Assembly: GCF_947501165.1 (NCBI RefSeq)
Contig: NZ_CANMUU010000002.1
Span: 1,116,001 to 1,180,000, forward strand
Origin: an uncultured Allomuricauda sp.
Lineage (GTDB): Bacteria > Bacteroidota > Bacteroidia > Flavobacteriales > Flavobacteriaceae
Length of the DNA: 64,000 bases
Direction: 5' to 3'
Made by a program: the position numbers and the translations under genes. The notes under the pieces are model-generated. The model was not told where the DNA came from. It was given only the letters and a program-made list of their open reading frames with translations, and searched no databases. Positions 1 through 8,958 of this stretch are shown here, in pieces. How positions within the stretch are numbered: the stretch's first letter is position 1; each line of letters begins with the position of its first letter.

Positions 1-2
1 CA

Positions 3-506
3 GCTGAGTATGTAATCGGGACACGCAACAACATCCAAAATGACAAGCCCATCATTGGGGTTTATGGTGTAAACCAACGCGGCTCCGGTGATATGTACTA
101 CAAGGGAGCCAACATGTTACACACCCTTAGACAGTTAGTTGAAGATGATGAACTGTGGCGCAGCATTTTAAGAGGTTTAAACAAGGATTTCTATCATCAA
201 ACAGTGACCACAGAACAGATTGAAAATTACCTTAGTGAAAAAACAGAAAAAGACCTCAGTGCTTTTTTTAATCAATACTTGCGCACCACGATGATTCCTA
301 AGTTGGAATATAAAGTTGAAGACAACACACTTTCCTTTAGATATGTAGACATTGTGGAAGACTTTGATATGCCCATTCGCATCTTCGTCAATGAAAAAGA
401 ACAATGGATCTTTCCAAATTCTGAATGGAAAACCGAAAAACTGGATAGTGATACGCTAACTTTCGATGCTAACTTTTATATAGAAACAGCTGAAGTACAA
501 CCTTAG
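3..506 (+). CDS. M1-family metalloaminopeptidase, C-terminal part (5' end outside window)
   Basis: The frame is open from base 3 and has no start in the window, so this is the last ~167 codons of a longer gene. It has the late helical part of Bacteroidota M1 aminopeptidases: a YYKGANMLHTLRQL helix, then a DDELWRSILRGL segment, a TTEQIENYL segment, and a beta-rich tail after the PKLEY motif. The zinc site (HExxH) would lie upstream and cannot be seen. M1 enzymes remove N-terminal residues from peptides, and those of this group are usually exported. An M20 peptidase gene starts 19 bp downstream on the same strand, consistent with shared transcription and peptide use. The family call is fairly secure; substrate preference is unknown. 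Confidence 0.8.
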   Translation, partial: AEYVIGTRNNIQNDKPIIGVYGVNQRGSGDMYYKGANMLHTLRQLVEDDELWRSILRGLNKDFYHQTVTTEQIENYLSEKTEKDLSAFFNQYLRTTMIPKLEYKVEDNTLSFRYVDIVEDFDMPIRIFVNEKEQWIFPNSEWKTEKLDSDTLTFDANFYIETAEVQP

Positions 507-525
507 AATTCCTAAAAATCAGCCT

Positions 526-2064
526 ATGAGAACAACAAAGTGGATTTTTTCAAAAACCGGTACTTTTCTTTTTGCGGTTATGCTTACCATCTCCAATCAA
601 GGTATTTCCCAAAAACTATCCAAAACCCAACTGGACCAAGCCGCATCAGATTTTGCAAAATCTTCCTTTCCCATACTGAAGGATATTTTGAGCATTCCCA
701 ATGATGCCTTTTATCCTGAGGACATCGAGAAAAACGTAAAATGGTGTGAAACGGAATTTGGTTCCCGTAATTTTTCTACCACAAGAATAGAAACCAAAGG
801 TGCTCCCCTACTTTTAGCAGAACGTACCCATAAAAAGGCAAAGAAAACGGTACTTATTTATTTGCAAATTGATGGGCAACCTGTAGATACCACCCGATGG
901 GACCAAAAAAGCCCATATCAACCAGCTCTAAAGAAAAAAGTAAATGGAGAATGGCAAGAAATTCCATGGGAATCTATTGCCGACTATGAGGATGATTGGC
1001 GGGTTTTCGCTCGGGCAGCAAGTGATGCCAAAGGACCGGTTGCTATGTTTTTGGCGGCTTTGGATGCCACAAACCAAGCAAAGGTTGTTCCCAACTTCAA
1101 CATCAAAGTAATTATGGATTTTGAGGAAGAAATGGGATCATCCAACCTCCCTCAAGCAGTATTGGACAATAAAGAACTACTTGCGGCAGATATGCTTATC
1201 ATTTTTGATGGCCCAAGACATATTACAAACCAACCCACATTAACTTTTGGTGCCAGGGGCATATCCACAGTTCAATTGACCACCTACGGACCGGTGGTTC
1301 CACAACATAGTGGGCATTTTGGCAACTACGCTCCAAATCCTGCCCTGCGTTTATCCAAATTGTTAGCCTCCATGAAAGATGATGAAGGTTTGGTCACTAT
1401 CCCAGGATTTTATGACGGTATTGCTATTGACTCAGAAACGGAAAAAATTTTGAAAGCAGTACCGGACAACGAAAAACAAATTCAGGATAGGCTTCAAATT
1501 GCGGCAACAGATAAAGTTGGAAAGTATTACCAAGAAGCCATTCAATATCCATCGCTTAACATCCGTGGAATGCAATCCGGATGGATCAACGAAAAAGTAC
1601 GAACCATTATTCCAGGATGGGCCAGAGCAGAAATCGACATTCGATTAGTGCTTGAGTCAGATCCAGAAAGACTTATACAACTAGTAAAGAATCATATTGA
1701 GTCTGAAGGATACGTGGTTTTGGACCGAGAACCCACTAAGGAAGAGCGCTTAAAGCATGAAAAAATAGCCACTTTTACTTATGAGGTTTCTTATCAATCG
1801 TTCCGAACAGATTTTAATTCTGAAGTAGGGCTTTGGCTAAGAAGCGCTCTAAAAAGAGCTTTCGAAAAAGAACCGATAATGATTCGTATGAGTGGAGGTT
1901 CAATTCCTATTTCGCCTTTTGTAACAACATTGGATATCCCTGCGGTTACGGTTCCTACGGTGAATCGGGATAATAATCAACACAGTCCAAACGAAAATCT
2001 AAGATTGGGCAATTATCGGGAAGGCATAAAAACGATGATTGCCATTCTTTCCGAAAAACTTTAA
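526..2064 (+). CDS. Secreted M20-family metallopeptidase with a His-to-Gln change at one metal site
   Basis: The protein is 512 aa with an N-terminal signal peptide (hydrophobic residues ~11-28). The M20 pattern is clear: bridging Asp167 in the ASDAKGP motif, general base and ligand Glu201-Glu202 before MGSS, Asp228, a lid-domain HSGHFGNYAPNP motif, and the final ligand His486 in HSPNEN. The first zinc ligand is unusual: where M20 enzymes have GHxD, this protein reads YLQID, so Gln114 replaces His while Asp116 is kept. M20 enzymes hydrolyse dipeptides or acylated amino acids. The gene sits between an M1 peptidase and a ureohydrolase, suggesting peptide and amino acid breakdown. Whether the altered site still binds two metals is open. 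The ATG at 526 gives a complete signal peptide. Confidence 0.87.
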   Translation: MRTTKWIFSKTGTFLFAVMLTISNQGISQKLSKTQLDQAASDFAKSSFPILKDILSIPNDAFYPEDIEKNVKWCETEFGSRNFSTTRIETKGAPLLLAERTHKKAKKTVLIYLQIDGQPVDTTRWDQKSPYQPALKKKVNGEWQEIPWESIADYEDDWRVFARAASDAKGPVAMFLAALDATNQAKVVPNFNIKVIMDFEEEMGSSNLPQAVLDNKELLAADMLIIFDGPRHITNQPTLTFGARGISTVQLTTYGPVVPQHSGHFGNYAPNPALRLSKLLASMKDDEGLVTIPGFYDGIAIDSETEKILKAVPDNEKQIQDRLQIAATDKVGKYYQEAIQYPSLNIRGMQSGWINEKVRTIIPGWARAEIDIRLVLESDPERLIQLVKNHIESEGYVVLDREPTKEERLKHEKIATFTYEVSYQSFRTDFNSEVGLWLRSALKRAFEKEPIMIRMSGGSIPISPFVTTLDIPAVTVPTVNRDNNQHSPNENLRLGNYREGIKTMIAILSEKL

Positions 2065-2075
2065 TTTCTTATCCC

Positions 2076-2882
2076 TTGAAAATATATTTTCCACAATGGC
2101 AAGGAGCAGGCACTGGCGAAATGATTGAACAAGGGGCTTTTGCTGTTCTTCAATATCTAGATGACCCAGATTTTGTAAAAATTCCACTTTCTGATATCCC
2201 GGCAGGGGAAAATGGTGAGCAAAGATTCAACATCAATAACTATGATGCCATTACGGAGCAGTTATCTCGTTTCAAAGAGTTTTTGGATAAAGAGCAGCCC
2301 AAAAAATTAGCTACAATTGGGGGGGATTGCGGTTTGGAAATTGTTCCCGTATCTTATCTAAATGCGCAATATTCCAATTTTGGGGTCATTTGGTTTGATG
2401 CCCATGCTGATATCAACAAACCCTGCGATTCGCCAAGTTGTAATTTTCATGGTATGCCTTTACGGACACTTTTGGGTGAGGGAGAATCCAAAATGGATGC
2501 CCTAATGTTCAGTACACTAAAGAGTTCACAAATTCATTACGTAGGGCTTCGGGATATTGATAAGACTGAAAAAATAAGATTGGAAGAAGGCATGATCTAT
2601 CATCCTAGAAAAGTGAACATTCCCGAACTCATAAACACACTCAAAAAAAAGAACATCCAAAACCTGTATCTACATTTTGATTTTGATTGTTTAGAACCCA
2701 GTGAATATGATAAGACCTATTATAATGTTCCCAACGGAGTTACTCTACAAGAAGCCGAAGCCTGTATAGAATCTCTCCAATCCAATTTTAATGTGGTTGG
2801 AACCAGTGTTTTGGAATCGACAACCACCTCGGTCGAAGAATTAGAACCTATCGAAGGAGTTATCAACCTATTAATGACATGA
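2076..2882 (+). CDS. Arginase/agmatinase-family ureohydrolase
   Basis: The 268 aa protein has the ureohydrolase core. It shows GGDC at residues 82-85, the manganese motif DAHAD (D108, H110, D112), a substrate-loop-like SCNFHGMP segment (~121-128), and FDFDCLEP with D202 and D204. In classical arginases the first motif is GGDHS, so Cys85 stands where a metal-binding His is usual. The family cleaves guanidino or amidino C-N bonds, releasing urea or ammonia; the actual substrate cannot be read here. No signal peptide is seen, so it should be cytoplasmic. The start is TTG, 11 bp after the M20 stop, and the first codons align with the usual family N terminus. The stop overlaps the start of the next gene by 4 bp. 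Confidence 0.84.
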   Translation: MKIYFPQWQGAGTGEMIEQGAFAVLQYLDDPDFVKIPLSDIPAGENGEQRFNINNYDAITEQLSRFKEFLDKEQPKKLATIGGDCGLEIVPVSYLNAQYSNFGVIWFDAHADINKPCDSPSCNFHGMPLRTLLGEGESKMDALMFSTLKSSQIHYVGLRDIDKTEKIRLEEGMIYHPRKVNIPELINTLKKKNIQNLYLHFDFDCLEPSEYDKTYYNVPNGVTLQEAEACIESLQSNFNVVGTSVLESTTTSVEELEPIEGVINLLMT

Positions 2883-3652
2883 AGAAATACCTCGCTATAC
2901 TCGTGATTCTGATTTTAGGAAGTTGTGCTGAAAAAGTGCAAAAGCCGTTAAAAAACGAGGTCCTTATTTTAGGAACAATTCATAGTGGGCATTTAACAGA
3001 TAGTGTATATAATCTGGACTATTTAAATCGGTTGATTCGAGAAATCAATCCTGATTTTATTCTGGCAGAAATTCCTCCTGACCGATTCCAGGCCGCTGTT
3101 GATGGTTTTAAAAGAGACGATAGCATTTCGGAACCAAGGGTTATGCGTTTCCCTGAATATGTGGATGTCATTTTTCCGTTGACCAAGGAAATGAAGTTTG
3201 AAATTATTCCCACGGCCGGCTGGACCAAGCCCATGGCCGATGAACGTAGTGCAAAACTTCGGGCAATAAGTCACGATTCAACAAGAATAACAGATTGGAC
3301 GGCCTATGTAAATGCTCGTAAGCGTTCTGACTCTCTGTATAAGGCCACGGGTAAGGTTAATAACCCTTATTTTATCCATACAGATAAGTACGATAGTATT
3401 CAAGACATTGCGCTTCAGGTTTACAATAAACTATTTAATGTGGAACTTGGTCTTGGAGGCTGGGACAATATCAATATTGCACATTATTGGAACATTGAAA
3501 AGGCTTTGGAAAAACATCGCTATTCCGGTAAGCGATTTTTAATCACCTATGGTGCAGGACACAAAAGTTGGTTTATACGTGAATTACGAAAAAGGGACGA
3601 CATTGAACTTTTAGACATGGAACCTTTCCTAAAAGCCATTGACAAAAAATAA
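2879..3652 (+). CDS. TraB/DUF5694-like lipoprotein
   Basis: The N terminus has a short hydrophobic run ending in a lipobox (LGSC, Cys16), so this is a likely lipoprotein. The mature part starts with a VLILGTIHSGH segment, continues with FILAEIPPDRF, and near the end has TYGAGHKSWF. This His/Glu arrangement is typical of the TraB/Tiki/EreA-like superfamily, best matching DUF5694 proteins of Bacteroidota. Some relatives are metal-dependent hydrolases, but no activity is proven for this subgroup. The ATG overlaps the stop of the ureohydrolase gene (ATGA), which suggests translational coupling. Function is unknown. Confidence 0.72.
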   Translation: MKKYLAILVILILGSCAEKVQKPLKNEVLILGTIHSGHLTDSVYNLDYLNRLIREINPDFILAEIPPDRFQAAVDGFKRDDSISEPRVMRFPEYVDVIFPLTKEMKFEIIPTAGWTKPMADERSAKLRAISHDSTRITDWTAYVNARKRSDSLYKATGKVNNPYFIHTDKYDSIQDIALQVYNKLFNVELGLGGWDNINIAHYWNIEKALEKHRYSGKRFLITYGAGHKSWFIRELRKRDDIELLDMEPFLKAIDKK

Positions 3653-3667
3653 TCAACTGTAAACACC

Positions 3668-4606
3668 ATGAAGGTAAAAGTTGTCTTAGTACAGGATAGT
3701 CCTATATTCTTCGACAAGGAAAAAACCTTGCAAAAGGTAGTGTCGCTAACAGAAAAACATGCCAAAGAAGGATGCCAGCTTATCGTTTTTCCAGAATCTT
3801 TTGTTCCTGGTTATCCTAGAGGCTTCACTTTTGGTGCAACTATAGGAAAACGTTCCAAAGAAGGAAAAGCACTATACGCTAAGTACTATGAGAACAGTGT
3901 TTATTTAGAGAAAGGAAACGACCGTTCCTTTTTAGAAAATTTGGCCAAAAAATACAATACCTATCTGGTTTTGGGTATTACGGAGCGTATTCAGGAAAAT
4001 GGAAGCCTGTACTGTTCTATGGCCTATTTCTCACCTTCCCATGGACTCTTAGGAGTGCACCGAAAAATCAAACCCACAGGAACAGAACGTATTGTCTGGG
4101 CCGAAGCTGGGGGAGAATCACTTGTGACCTTTCAAACGTCAATTGGGAAGCTGGGCGGACTCATTTGTTGGGAGAACTATATGCCTATGGCTAGAATGGC
4201 AATGTATCGCAAAAAAGTAGAATTATACCTTGCCCCTACTGCTGATTCTAGGCCAGAATGGACCTCAACCATGCAACACATTGCTCTTGAAGGTCGATGT
4301 TTTGTGTTGGCTTGTAATCAGTTCTATACAAAGTCCATGTATCCCGAAGCGTATCAGAGTTTGGTGAAAGATGAAGAGGAAAATATTTGTCCAGGAGGGA
4401 GTGTACTGGTATCACCGTCTGGAAAGATAATAGCTGGACCCTTGTTTGATGAAGCTGGAAGTCTTGTGGCCGAATTGGATTTAGATGAAATCAGTCAAGC
4501 TAACTTGGACTTTGATGTTGTAGGGCATTATGCGAGAAATGATATCTTCAATTTGGAAATTAAGAATCAACCTGAAATGTTTGACGAAACCGATAATCTG
4601 GAATGA
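3668..4606 (+). CDS. Nitrilase (carbon-nitrogen hydrolase family)
   Basis: The 312 aa protein carries the nitrilase triad: Glu43 in the [10 protein letters not shown] motif, Lys133 in HRKIKPTG, and Cys167 in [11 protein letters not shown]. The CWE triplet and the PTxxER segment after the Lys point to the true nitrilase branch (nitrile to acid plus ammonia) rather than amidases. Length agrees with bacterial nitrilases. No signal peptide is present. It lies 15 bp after the TraB-like gene and its stop overlaps the alcohol dehydrogenase start by 4 bp, so the two are probably co-translated. Possible substrates are aliphatic, aryl or aldoxime-derived nitriles; the sequence does not decide. Confidence 0.9.
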   Translation: MKVKVVLVQDSPIFFDKEKTLQKVVSLTEKHAKEGCQLIVFPESFVPGYPRGFTFGATIGKRSKEGKALYAKYYENSVYLEKGNDRSFLENLAKKYNTYLVLGITERIQENGSLYCSMAYFSPSHGLLGVHRKIKPTGTERIVWAEAGGESLVTFQTSIGKLGGLICWENYMPMARMAMYRKKVELYLAPTADSRPEWTSTMQHIALEGRCFVLACNQFYTKSMYPEAYQSLVKDEEENICPGGSVLVSPSGKIIAGPLFDEAGSLVAELDLDEISQANLDFDVVGHYARNDIFNLEIKNQPEMFDETDNLE

Positions 4607-5643
4607 AAGCTATTCTTTTTGAACAATTTCAAGGTCCGTTGCGATTAGAAAATGTTCCAGACCCTATCGCCAAAGATGAAGGCGTTGTCATAAAAGTGAC
4701 TGCTACTGGTTTATGTCGTAGTGATTGGCACGGTTGGATGGGACATGACCCAGATATTGTTCTACCCCATGTACCAGGCCATGAACTTGCTGGAATTGTG
4801 GAAGCAACAGGGAAAAATGTCAAAAAATTCAAAGTAGGAGACAGGGTTACCCTCCCTTTTGTTTGCGGTTGCGGCCATTGTCCGCAGTGTGCTTCGGGTA
4901 ATCATCAAATATGTGACAGACAATCCCAACCTGGATTTACGCATTGGGGTTCTTTTGCCGAATATGTAGCCATAGACTACGCAGACGTTAATTTGGTAAA
5001 ACTTCCAGAAACTATTGAAGATACTACTGCGGCGGCTTTGGGCTGTCGTTTTATCACAGCTTTTAGAGCTATTGTAGCACAGGGAAAAACCCAAGAAGGA
5101 CAGTTTGTTGCCGTATATGGTTGCGGAGGAGTGGGACAATCAGCCATTATGATAGCCAAAGCGTTGGGTGCCCAAGTAATAGCTATTGACATTCATGAAC
5201 CTTCACTACGATTGGCCAAAGAGCTAGGAGCTTCGTTTGTGGTCAATGCTTCCAAAAGTCATGATGTGGTTGCCGAGGTAATTTCACTAAGCAATGGTGG
5301 GGCACATGTTTCCTTAGATGCTTTAGGCAGTGCTATTACTTGTTTCAACTCGATTGCCAACTTAAGAAAGCAAGGGAAACACATTCAAGTTGGATTGATG
5401 ACTGGCAATCACCAACATCCTAAAGTTCCAATGGATAAAATTCTGGCAGATGAATTGGAAATATTGGGTAGCCATGGTATGCAGGCTCATAAATACCCAG
5501 AAATGCTACAAATGATTCAAAAAGGAGTGCTTCAACCTCAAAAACTGATTGAACGCACTATAAAACTGGAAGAACTAGTCACAGAACTCCCTAGGATGGA
5601 TACATTTTCAACCTCGGGAATTATGGTAGTGGACCGTTTTTGA
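4603..5643 (+). CDS. Zinc-dependent alcohol dehydrogenase
   Basis: This 346 aa medium-chain dehydrogenase has catalytic zinc ligands Cys38, His60 with Glu61 (PGHELAG), and Cys148. The structural zinc knuckle is Cys90, Cys93, Cys96 and Cys104. The Rossmann motif GCGGVG is at ~173-178, followed by an acidic residue (AIDIHE), which favours NAD(H). It interconverts alcohols and aldehydes or ketones in the cytoplasm. Its ATG overlaps the nitrilase stop (ATGA), so the two enzymes are likely made together; a route handling a hydroxy- or aldehyde-derived nitrile would fit, but that is inference. Confidence 0.9.
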   Translation: MKAILFEQFQGPLRLENVPDPIAKDEGVVIKVTATGLCRSDWHGWMGHDPDIVLPHVPGHELAGIVEATGKNVKKFKVGDRVTLPFVCGCGHCPQCASGNHQICDRQSQPGFTHWGSFAEYVAIDYADVNLVKLPETIEDTTAAALGCRFITAFRAIVAQGKTQEGQFVAVYGCGGVGQSAIMIAKALGAQVIAIDIHEPSLRLAKELGASFVVNASKSHDVVAEVISLSNGGAHVSLDALGSAITCFNSIANLRKQGKHIQVGLMTGNHQHPKVPMDKILADELEILGSHGMQAHKYPEMLQMIQKGVLQPQKLIERTIKLEELVTELPRMDTFSTSGIMVVDRF

Positions 5644-5646
5644 GCT

Positions 5647-6441
5647 ATGGAAAAGTTAGCGTTTAAAGACCAAATGGGACGCACCGTAGTGCTTTCACAA
5701 ACTCCATCTCGAATCGTTTGCCTAAATCCTTCACAGACAGAAACTTTGGTGGATTTAGGTTTAGAAGACCAAATAGTTGGGGTTACCAAATTCTGTGTTC
5801 ATCCCTCCCATTTAACAAAAGTGAAAAAAGTTGTTGGAGGAACAAAGAAGGTTGATTTTGAGGTTATTCAGGGCTTAAAACCTGACATTATTCTCTGTAA
5901 CAAAGAAGAAAACACTAAGGAAATTGTAGAAACTCTTGAAAAGGAATTCCCTGTTCATGTTACGGATATTGCAAATCTTCAAGACGCCTTGGAAATGTTA
6001 CAGCAGTACGGCCAAATCTTCAATTGTCCTGTTCGGGCGAATAAGATATGCACCGACATCGTTTCAGAAAAAAACAAATTGGAGGCCATCCTGAAAGGCA
6101 GACCAAAAAAAAGAGTAGCTTATTTTATCTGGAAAGACCCGATGATGGTCGTAGGCAAGGATACATTTATCGATGCTATGTTAACCCTAAATGGGTTTGA
6201 AAATGTTTTCTCAAGTTACGATAGATATCCAACTACTTCGCTTGAAGAACTTAAAGACCTCTCATTGGATATGGTTCTTTTATCCTCAGAGCCTTTTCCA
6301 TTCAAAGAAAAACATCAAAAAGAGTTCCAAGAACTTTTGATGAGTGTTGACATAAAACTCGCGGATGGGGAATATTTCTCCTGGTATGGTTCAAGATTGC
6401 TTGAGGCTTTTCAGTATTTTAGAAGTCTGCATGGACACTGA
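5647..6441 (+). CDS. BtuF/TroA-like helical-backbone metal or cobalamin binding protein lacking a signal peptide
   Basis: The 264 aa protein has the two-lobe fold of class III binding proteins. The N lobe includes SRIVCLNPSQTETLVDLGL (~21-39), VVGGTKK, and the VIQGLKPDIILCN strand typical of BtuF/FhuD. The C lobe starts near KKRVAYFIWKDPMMVVG (~152-168), followed by a helix-rich end. Normal members are exported and feed ABC importers. Here the first residues (MEKLAFKDQMGR) are polar with no signal peptide or lipobox, and no permease or ATPase gene is adjacent. It starts 3 bp after the dehydrogenase stop. A cytoplasmic ligand-binding or sensing role is possible. The next gene starts 11 bp inside it. 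Confidence 0.8.
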   Translation: MEKLAFKDQMGRTVVLSQTPSRIVCLNPSQTETLVDLGLEDQIVGVTKFCVHPSHLTKVKKVVGGTKKVDFEVIQGLKPDIILCNKEENTKEIVETLEKEFPVHVTDIANLQDALEMLQQYGQIFNCPVRANKICTDIVSEKNKLEAILKGRPKKRVAYFIWKDPMMVVGKDTFIDAMLTLNGFENVFSSYDRYPTTSLEELKDLSLDMVLLSSEPFPFKEKHQKEFQELLMSVDIKLADGEYFSWYGSRLLEAFQYFRSLHGH

Positions 6442-7006
6442 ACATCTTTATTTTAAAAATGATATTGAATGGCGGGAATGGCTACATAATAATCATGAGA
6501 TTTCCGTGGGTATATTCCTTATTTTCTACAAGGTAGACCACCATATGGAAAGTATGCGATGGGAAGAAGCTGTACGGGTTGCTCTTTGTTATGGTTGGAT
6601 AGACAGTACGGTTAAAAGTCTAGGTGATGGAAAAAGAAGACAATACTTCTGTCCTAGAAAGCCCAAAAGTGTATGGAGTAAGGTAAACAAAACCCATATT
6701 GAGGAATTATCAAAGGCTGGTTTAATGCATCAAAGTGGATGGAAATCCATTGAGATAGCCAAAGAAAATGGTTCTTGGACTGCTCTGGACGATGTGGAAA
6801 ATGGTATTGTTCCGGAAGACCTACAAAAAGCCTTCAATAGAAATAAAAAGGCCTGGAACCATTTTCAAAGCTTCACTCGCGGACAACGAAAAACCTATCT
6901 CTATTGGTTGTTTAATGCCAAAAGACCAGAAACCCGTCAAAAAAGAATCTTGGAAATAATCTCGTATTGTAAAAGAAATATAAAGAACGGTCTGGGAGGT
7001 CGCTAG
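6431..7006 (+). CDS. YdeI/OmpD-associated family protein
   Basis: With the ATG at 6431 the protein is 191 aa. It carries the YdeI signature ALCYGWIDS, then an FCPRKPKSVWSKVN segment and a C-terminal basic helical part with PEDLQKAF and KTYLYWLFNAKRPETR. An upstream in-frame extension to 6365 lies inside the previous gene and has no family similarity, so 6431 is preferred. It overlaps the preceding stop by 11 bp, suggesting coupling. Members have been linked to peptide resistance and outer membrane protein association in enteric bacteria, but their biochemistry is unknown. It is probably cytoplasmic. It ends 1 bp before the stop of the convergent MFS gene. Confidence 0.8.
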   Translation: MDTEHLYFKNDIEWREWLHNNHEISVGIFLIFYKVDHHMESMRWEEAVRVALCYGWIDSTVKSLGDGKRRQYFCPRKPKSVWSKVNKTHIEELSKAGLMHQSGWKSIEIAKENGSWTALDDVENGIVPEDLQKAFNRNKKAWNHFQSFTRGQRKTYLYWLFNAKRPETRQKRILEIISYCKRNIKNGLGGR

Positions 7007-7007
7007 A

Positions 7008-8258
7008 CTAAGCTTTTTCGTATAATCGGTAGTACCAAATGGCAGCAATACTACCAACCAACGAAAAGCAGGCCAGCATTAAAAAAACCAATTGATGTCC
7101 CTTTTCGCCTGGATAGGAATCCAATAAATACCCATAGGCAGGTCCTGCAAAAACATCTGGAGTGTAGCCCACCAAAGAAATCAATCCTACAGCCGTTCCC
7201 GTAAGAACCAATGGAATCTTTCCAACACGCATGACTGCAAAATAAAGACTTCGTGCTGCGTATACCCCTACTGCCACTATTACTACCGAAAGAAAAAACA
7301 ATGCAGTTGCGGAAGGTGAAATCCATCCGGAACCAAAAAGAAGACCACCAATTACACAAGCTATAAAACTAAAAATCAACCATAGTGTAATTTTAAAACG
7401 GTCTACAAACAAACCTATCAAAATTCCAGTAGTAGGGCGCATAAACTGCAAAAATGTACCTGTCTGTGCCGCTTCAACTTGATTGTACAACATCACTTCT
7501 TCAGCATACTGTGAAATAATGTCGGTTATTTTGTAGCCTACATAAGCGCATAAAATAATTACCATAAGTAGCCAAACAGAAGGTAACTTAAGTACTTGCT
7601 TTATCTGATCAAATGAAATCCGTTCCAGAACCAACTTTCGCTCATCTTCTCCTGATTTCATATAGAACCAAGTCAATACTCCAATGATCATAATAATTAG
7701 TGAAGAAACATAAATTACGTAGGTAAAAGCAGTTTGCCTATCGTTCAAGGTAGCAATATCGGCTTCTTGTGTCAAAAGAAAGGAGAAAATCAAAACCCCC
7801 AATAATCCAAAAAGTGCGCCTGTTAATCCCCGACCTCCATCTAAAAATCCAAAAGCCTTGCCTTGTGAAGTATCACCACCCCAAACCCTGGTGGCTTTAA
7901 TCATAGGAGCCCAAAACAAAAAGATGGTAGTAAACCCCCAATATCCATATAAAATCTGCAGAGTGCCAAGACTGGGATATTGTGCATAGAGCAAACCTCC
8001 TAGAGCAGTCATCCAAAGAGCTATGGCAATCAGCTTTCGTGGAGGGTATTTATCTGCCAAAGGTCCTCCAAATAAATAAGAAGGAATAGCAACCAACCCA
8101 TAAATTGAAAAACAGAGTCCTAACTGTACATTATCCAATTGAAAAACATCCAATACGGTGGGCCTGAAGATTCTGGGTAGTACAAAGGGCAGGATAAACA
8201 CGGCTTCGCCAGAAAGTATTAAGAGAATAAGATAATACCACGGAGCCTTCTGTTTCAT
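7008..8258 (-). CDS. Major facilitator superfamily transporter
   Basis: The protein is about 416 aa with around 12 hydrophobic segments. A motif A-like GGPLADKYPPRKL lies between segments 2 and 3 (~64-76), and a soluble central stretch with SGEDERKLVLERISF separates the two halves. The fold implies proton- or gradient-driven transport of a small solute; substrate is unknown. The ATG at 8258 is chosen because MKQKAPWYYLILL begins just before the first membrane helix. A TTG at 8282 overlapping the upstream stop (TTGA) would add eight residues. The gene follows a small membrane protein on the same strand, likely one transcript. Confidence 0.85.
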   Translation of the reverse strand: MKQKAPWYYLILLILSGEAVFILPFVLPRIFRPTVLDVFQLDNVQLGLCFSIYGLVAIPSYLFGGPLADKYPPRKLIAIALWMTALGGLLYAQYPSLGTLQILYGYWGFTTIFLFWAPMIKATRVWGGDTSQGKAFGFLDGGRGLTGALFGLLGVLIFSFLLTQEADIATLNDRQTAFTYVIYVSSLIIMIIGVLTWFYMKSGEDERKLVLERISFDQIKQVLKLPSVWLLMVIILCAYVGYKITDIISQYAEEVMLYNQVEAAQTGTFLQFMRPTTGILIGLFVDRFKITLWLIFSFIACVIGGLLFGSGWISPSATALFFLSVVIVAVGVYAARSLYFAVMRVGKIPLVLTGTAVGLISLVGYTPDVFAGPAYGYLLDSYPGEKGHQLVFLMLACFSLVGSIAAIWYYRLYEKA

Positions 8259-8278
8259 CGAGTGAAAGGTAAAGAAAA

Positions 8279-8803
8279 TCAACCCTTACTCCCAAGTAGT
8301 TTCTTTACGAATCTTCCAATAACATAAAACACAAAGCATGCTAAGGCAAATAAACTACCAAAACCCATAGGTATAGCCGCACCAAAAGTAAAAGCACTTC
8401 CGAGTACCCAACCCAATAAAAATTCAGATTTGTAAAAGGGGAATACAAAAGCCAATGCGAATATTACTAGCATGATGTAATCAATAATGTCAATGGAAAG
8501 GGTGAAACAAAAGGCTATTACGATTGAGACTGTTAATGCTGCCAAAAATCGAAAAATAATCAACTTAAGCTTTTCTTTAGAATCTGGTGAGTTTACTCTT
8601 TTTGCTATGCGATGTAACAAGAACCAAGTAAAAAAAGGCAATATCAGAGCGCCTAACCAATTTGGGATACCAGGAAGGTCTTTATTATGAAATAAATAAT
8701 GGGTGGGAATACCTCCATTAAAATGGTCCCAGAGAATATGGGCTAGGGCAAGTATTGTTATAACAAGGGTGATGAAAACTCGGCTATTTTTTGAAAATGT
8801 CAT
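8279..8803 (-). CDS. Small multi-pass membrane protein of unknown function
   Basis: The 174 aa protein is strongly hydrophobic with about five membrane segments (~8-26, 47-63, 83-105, 107-125 and 132-162) and basic loops such as HRIAKRVNSPDSKEKLK. I do not recognise a family. It is encoded directly upstream of the MFS transporter on the same strand with overlapping or near-overlapping ends, so it may be an accessory membrane protein. A candidate promoter lies just upstream. Nothing in the sequence suggests an enzymatic site. Confidence 0.6.
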   Translation of the reverse strand: MTFSKNSRVFITLVITILALAHILWDHFNGGIPTHYLFHNKDLPGIPNWLGALILPFFTWFLLHRIAKRVNSPDSKEKLKLIIFRFLAALTVSIVIAFCFTLSIDIIDYIMLVIFALAFVFPFYKSEFLLGWVLGSAFTFGAAIPMGFGSLFALACFVFYVIGRFVKKLLGSKG

Positions 8804-8823
8804 GGATTGGTCTCTAGATTGTT

Positions 8824-8856
8824 CAAAGCTATTACGTTAGACAAAAAAATATGAAA
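8824..8856 (-). promoter_or_regulatory. Candidate Bacteroidota-type promoter for the membrane protein/MFS pair
   Basis: Read on the minus strand, TAGCTTTG (complement of 8824-8831) matches the -7 consensus TAnnTTTG. A TTTC (complement of 8853-8856) stands 21 bp upstream, near the -33 position where TTTG is usual. The start codon at 8803 is about 20 bp downstream. The -7 match is exact and the -33 match partial. Confidence 0.4.
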
Positions 8857-8958
8857 CATGTTACGTTTTTAAGCAAGAATTTAGATAGTCACGTTAACAT
8901 CACTTTAAGAAATCCCCTTGGCGTTTTCGTTATCTTTAATCGACTAATTTAACTAACA

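Noticed and set aside
6365-6430. Upstream extension of the YdeI gene
   Set aside because: It lies inside the preceding gene in another frame and has no family similarity; ATG 6431 gives the expected length.
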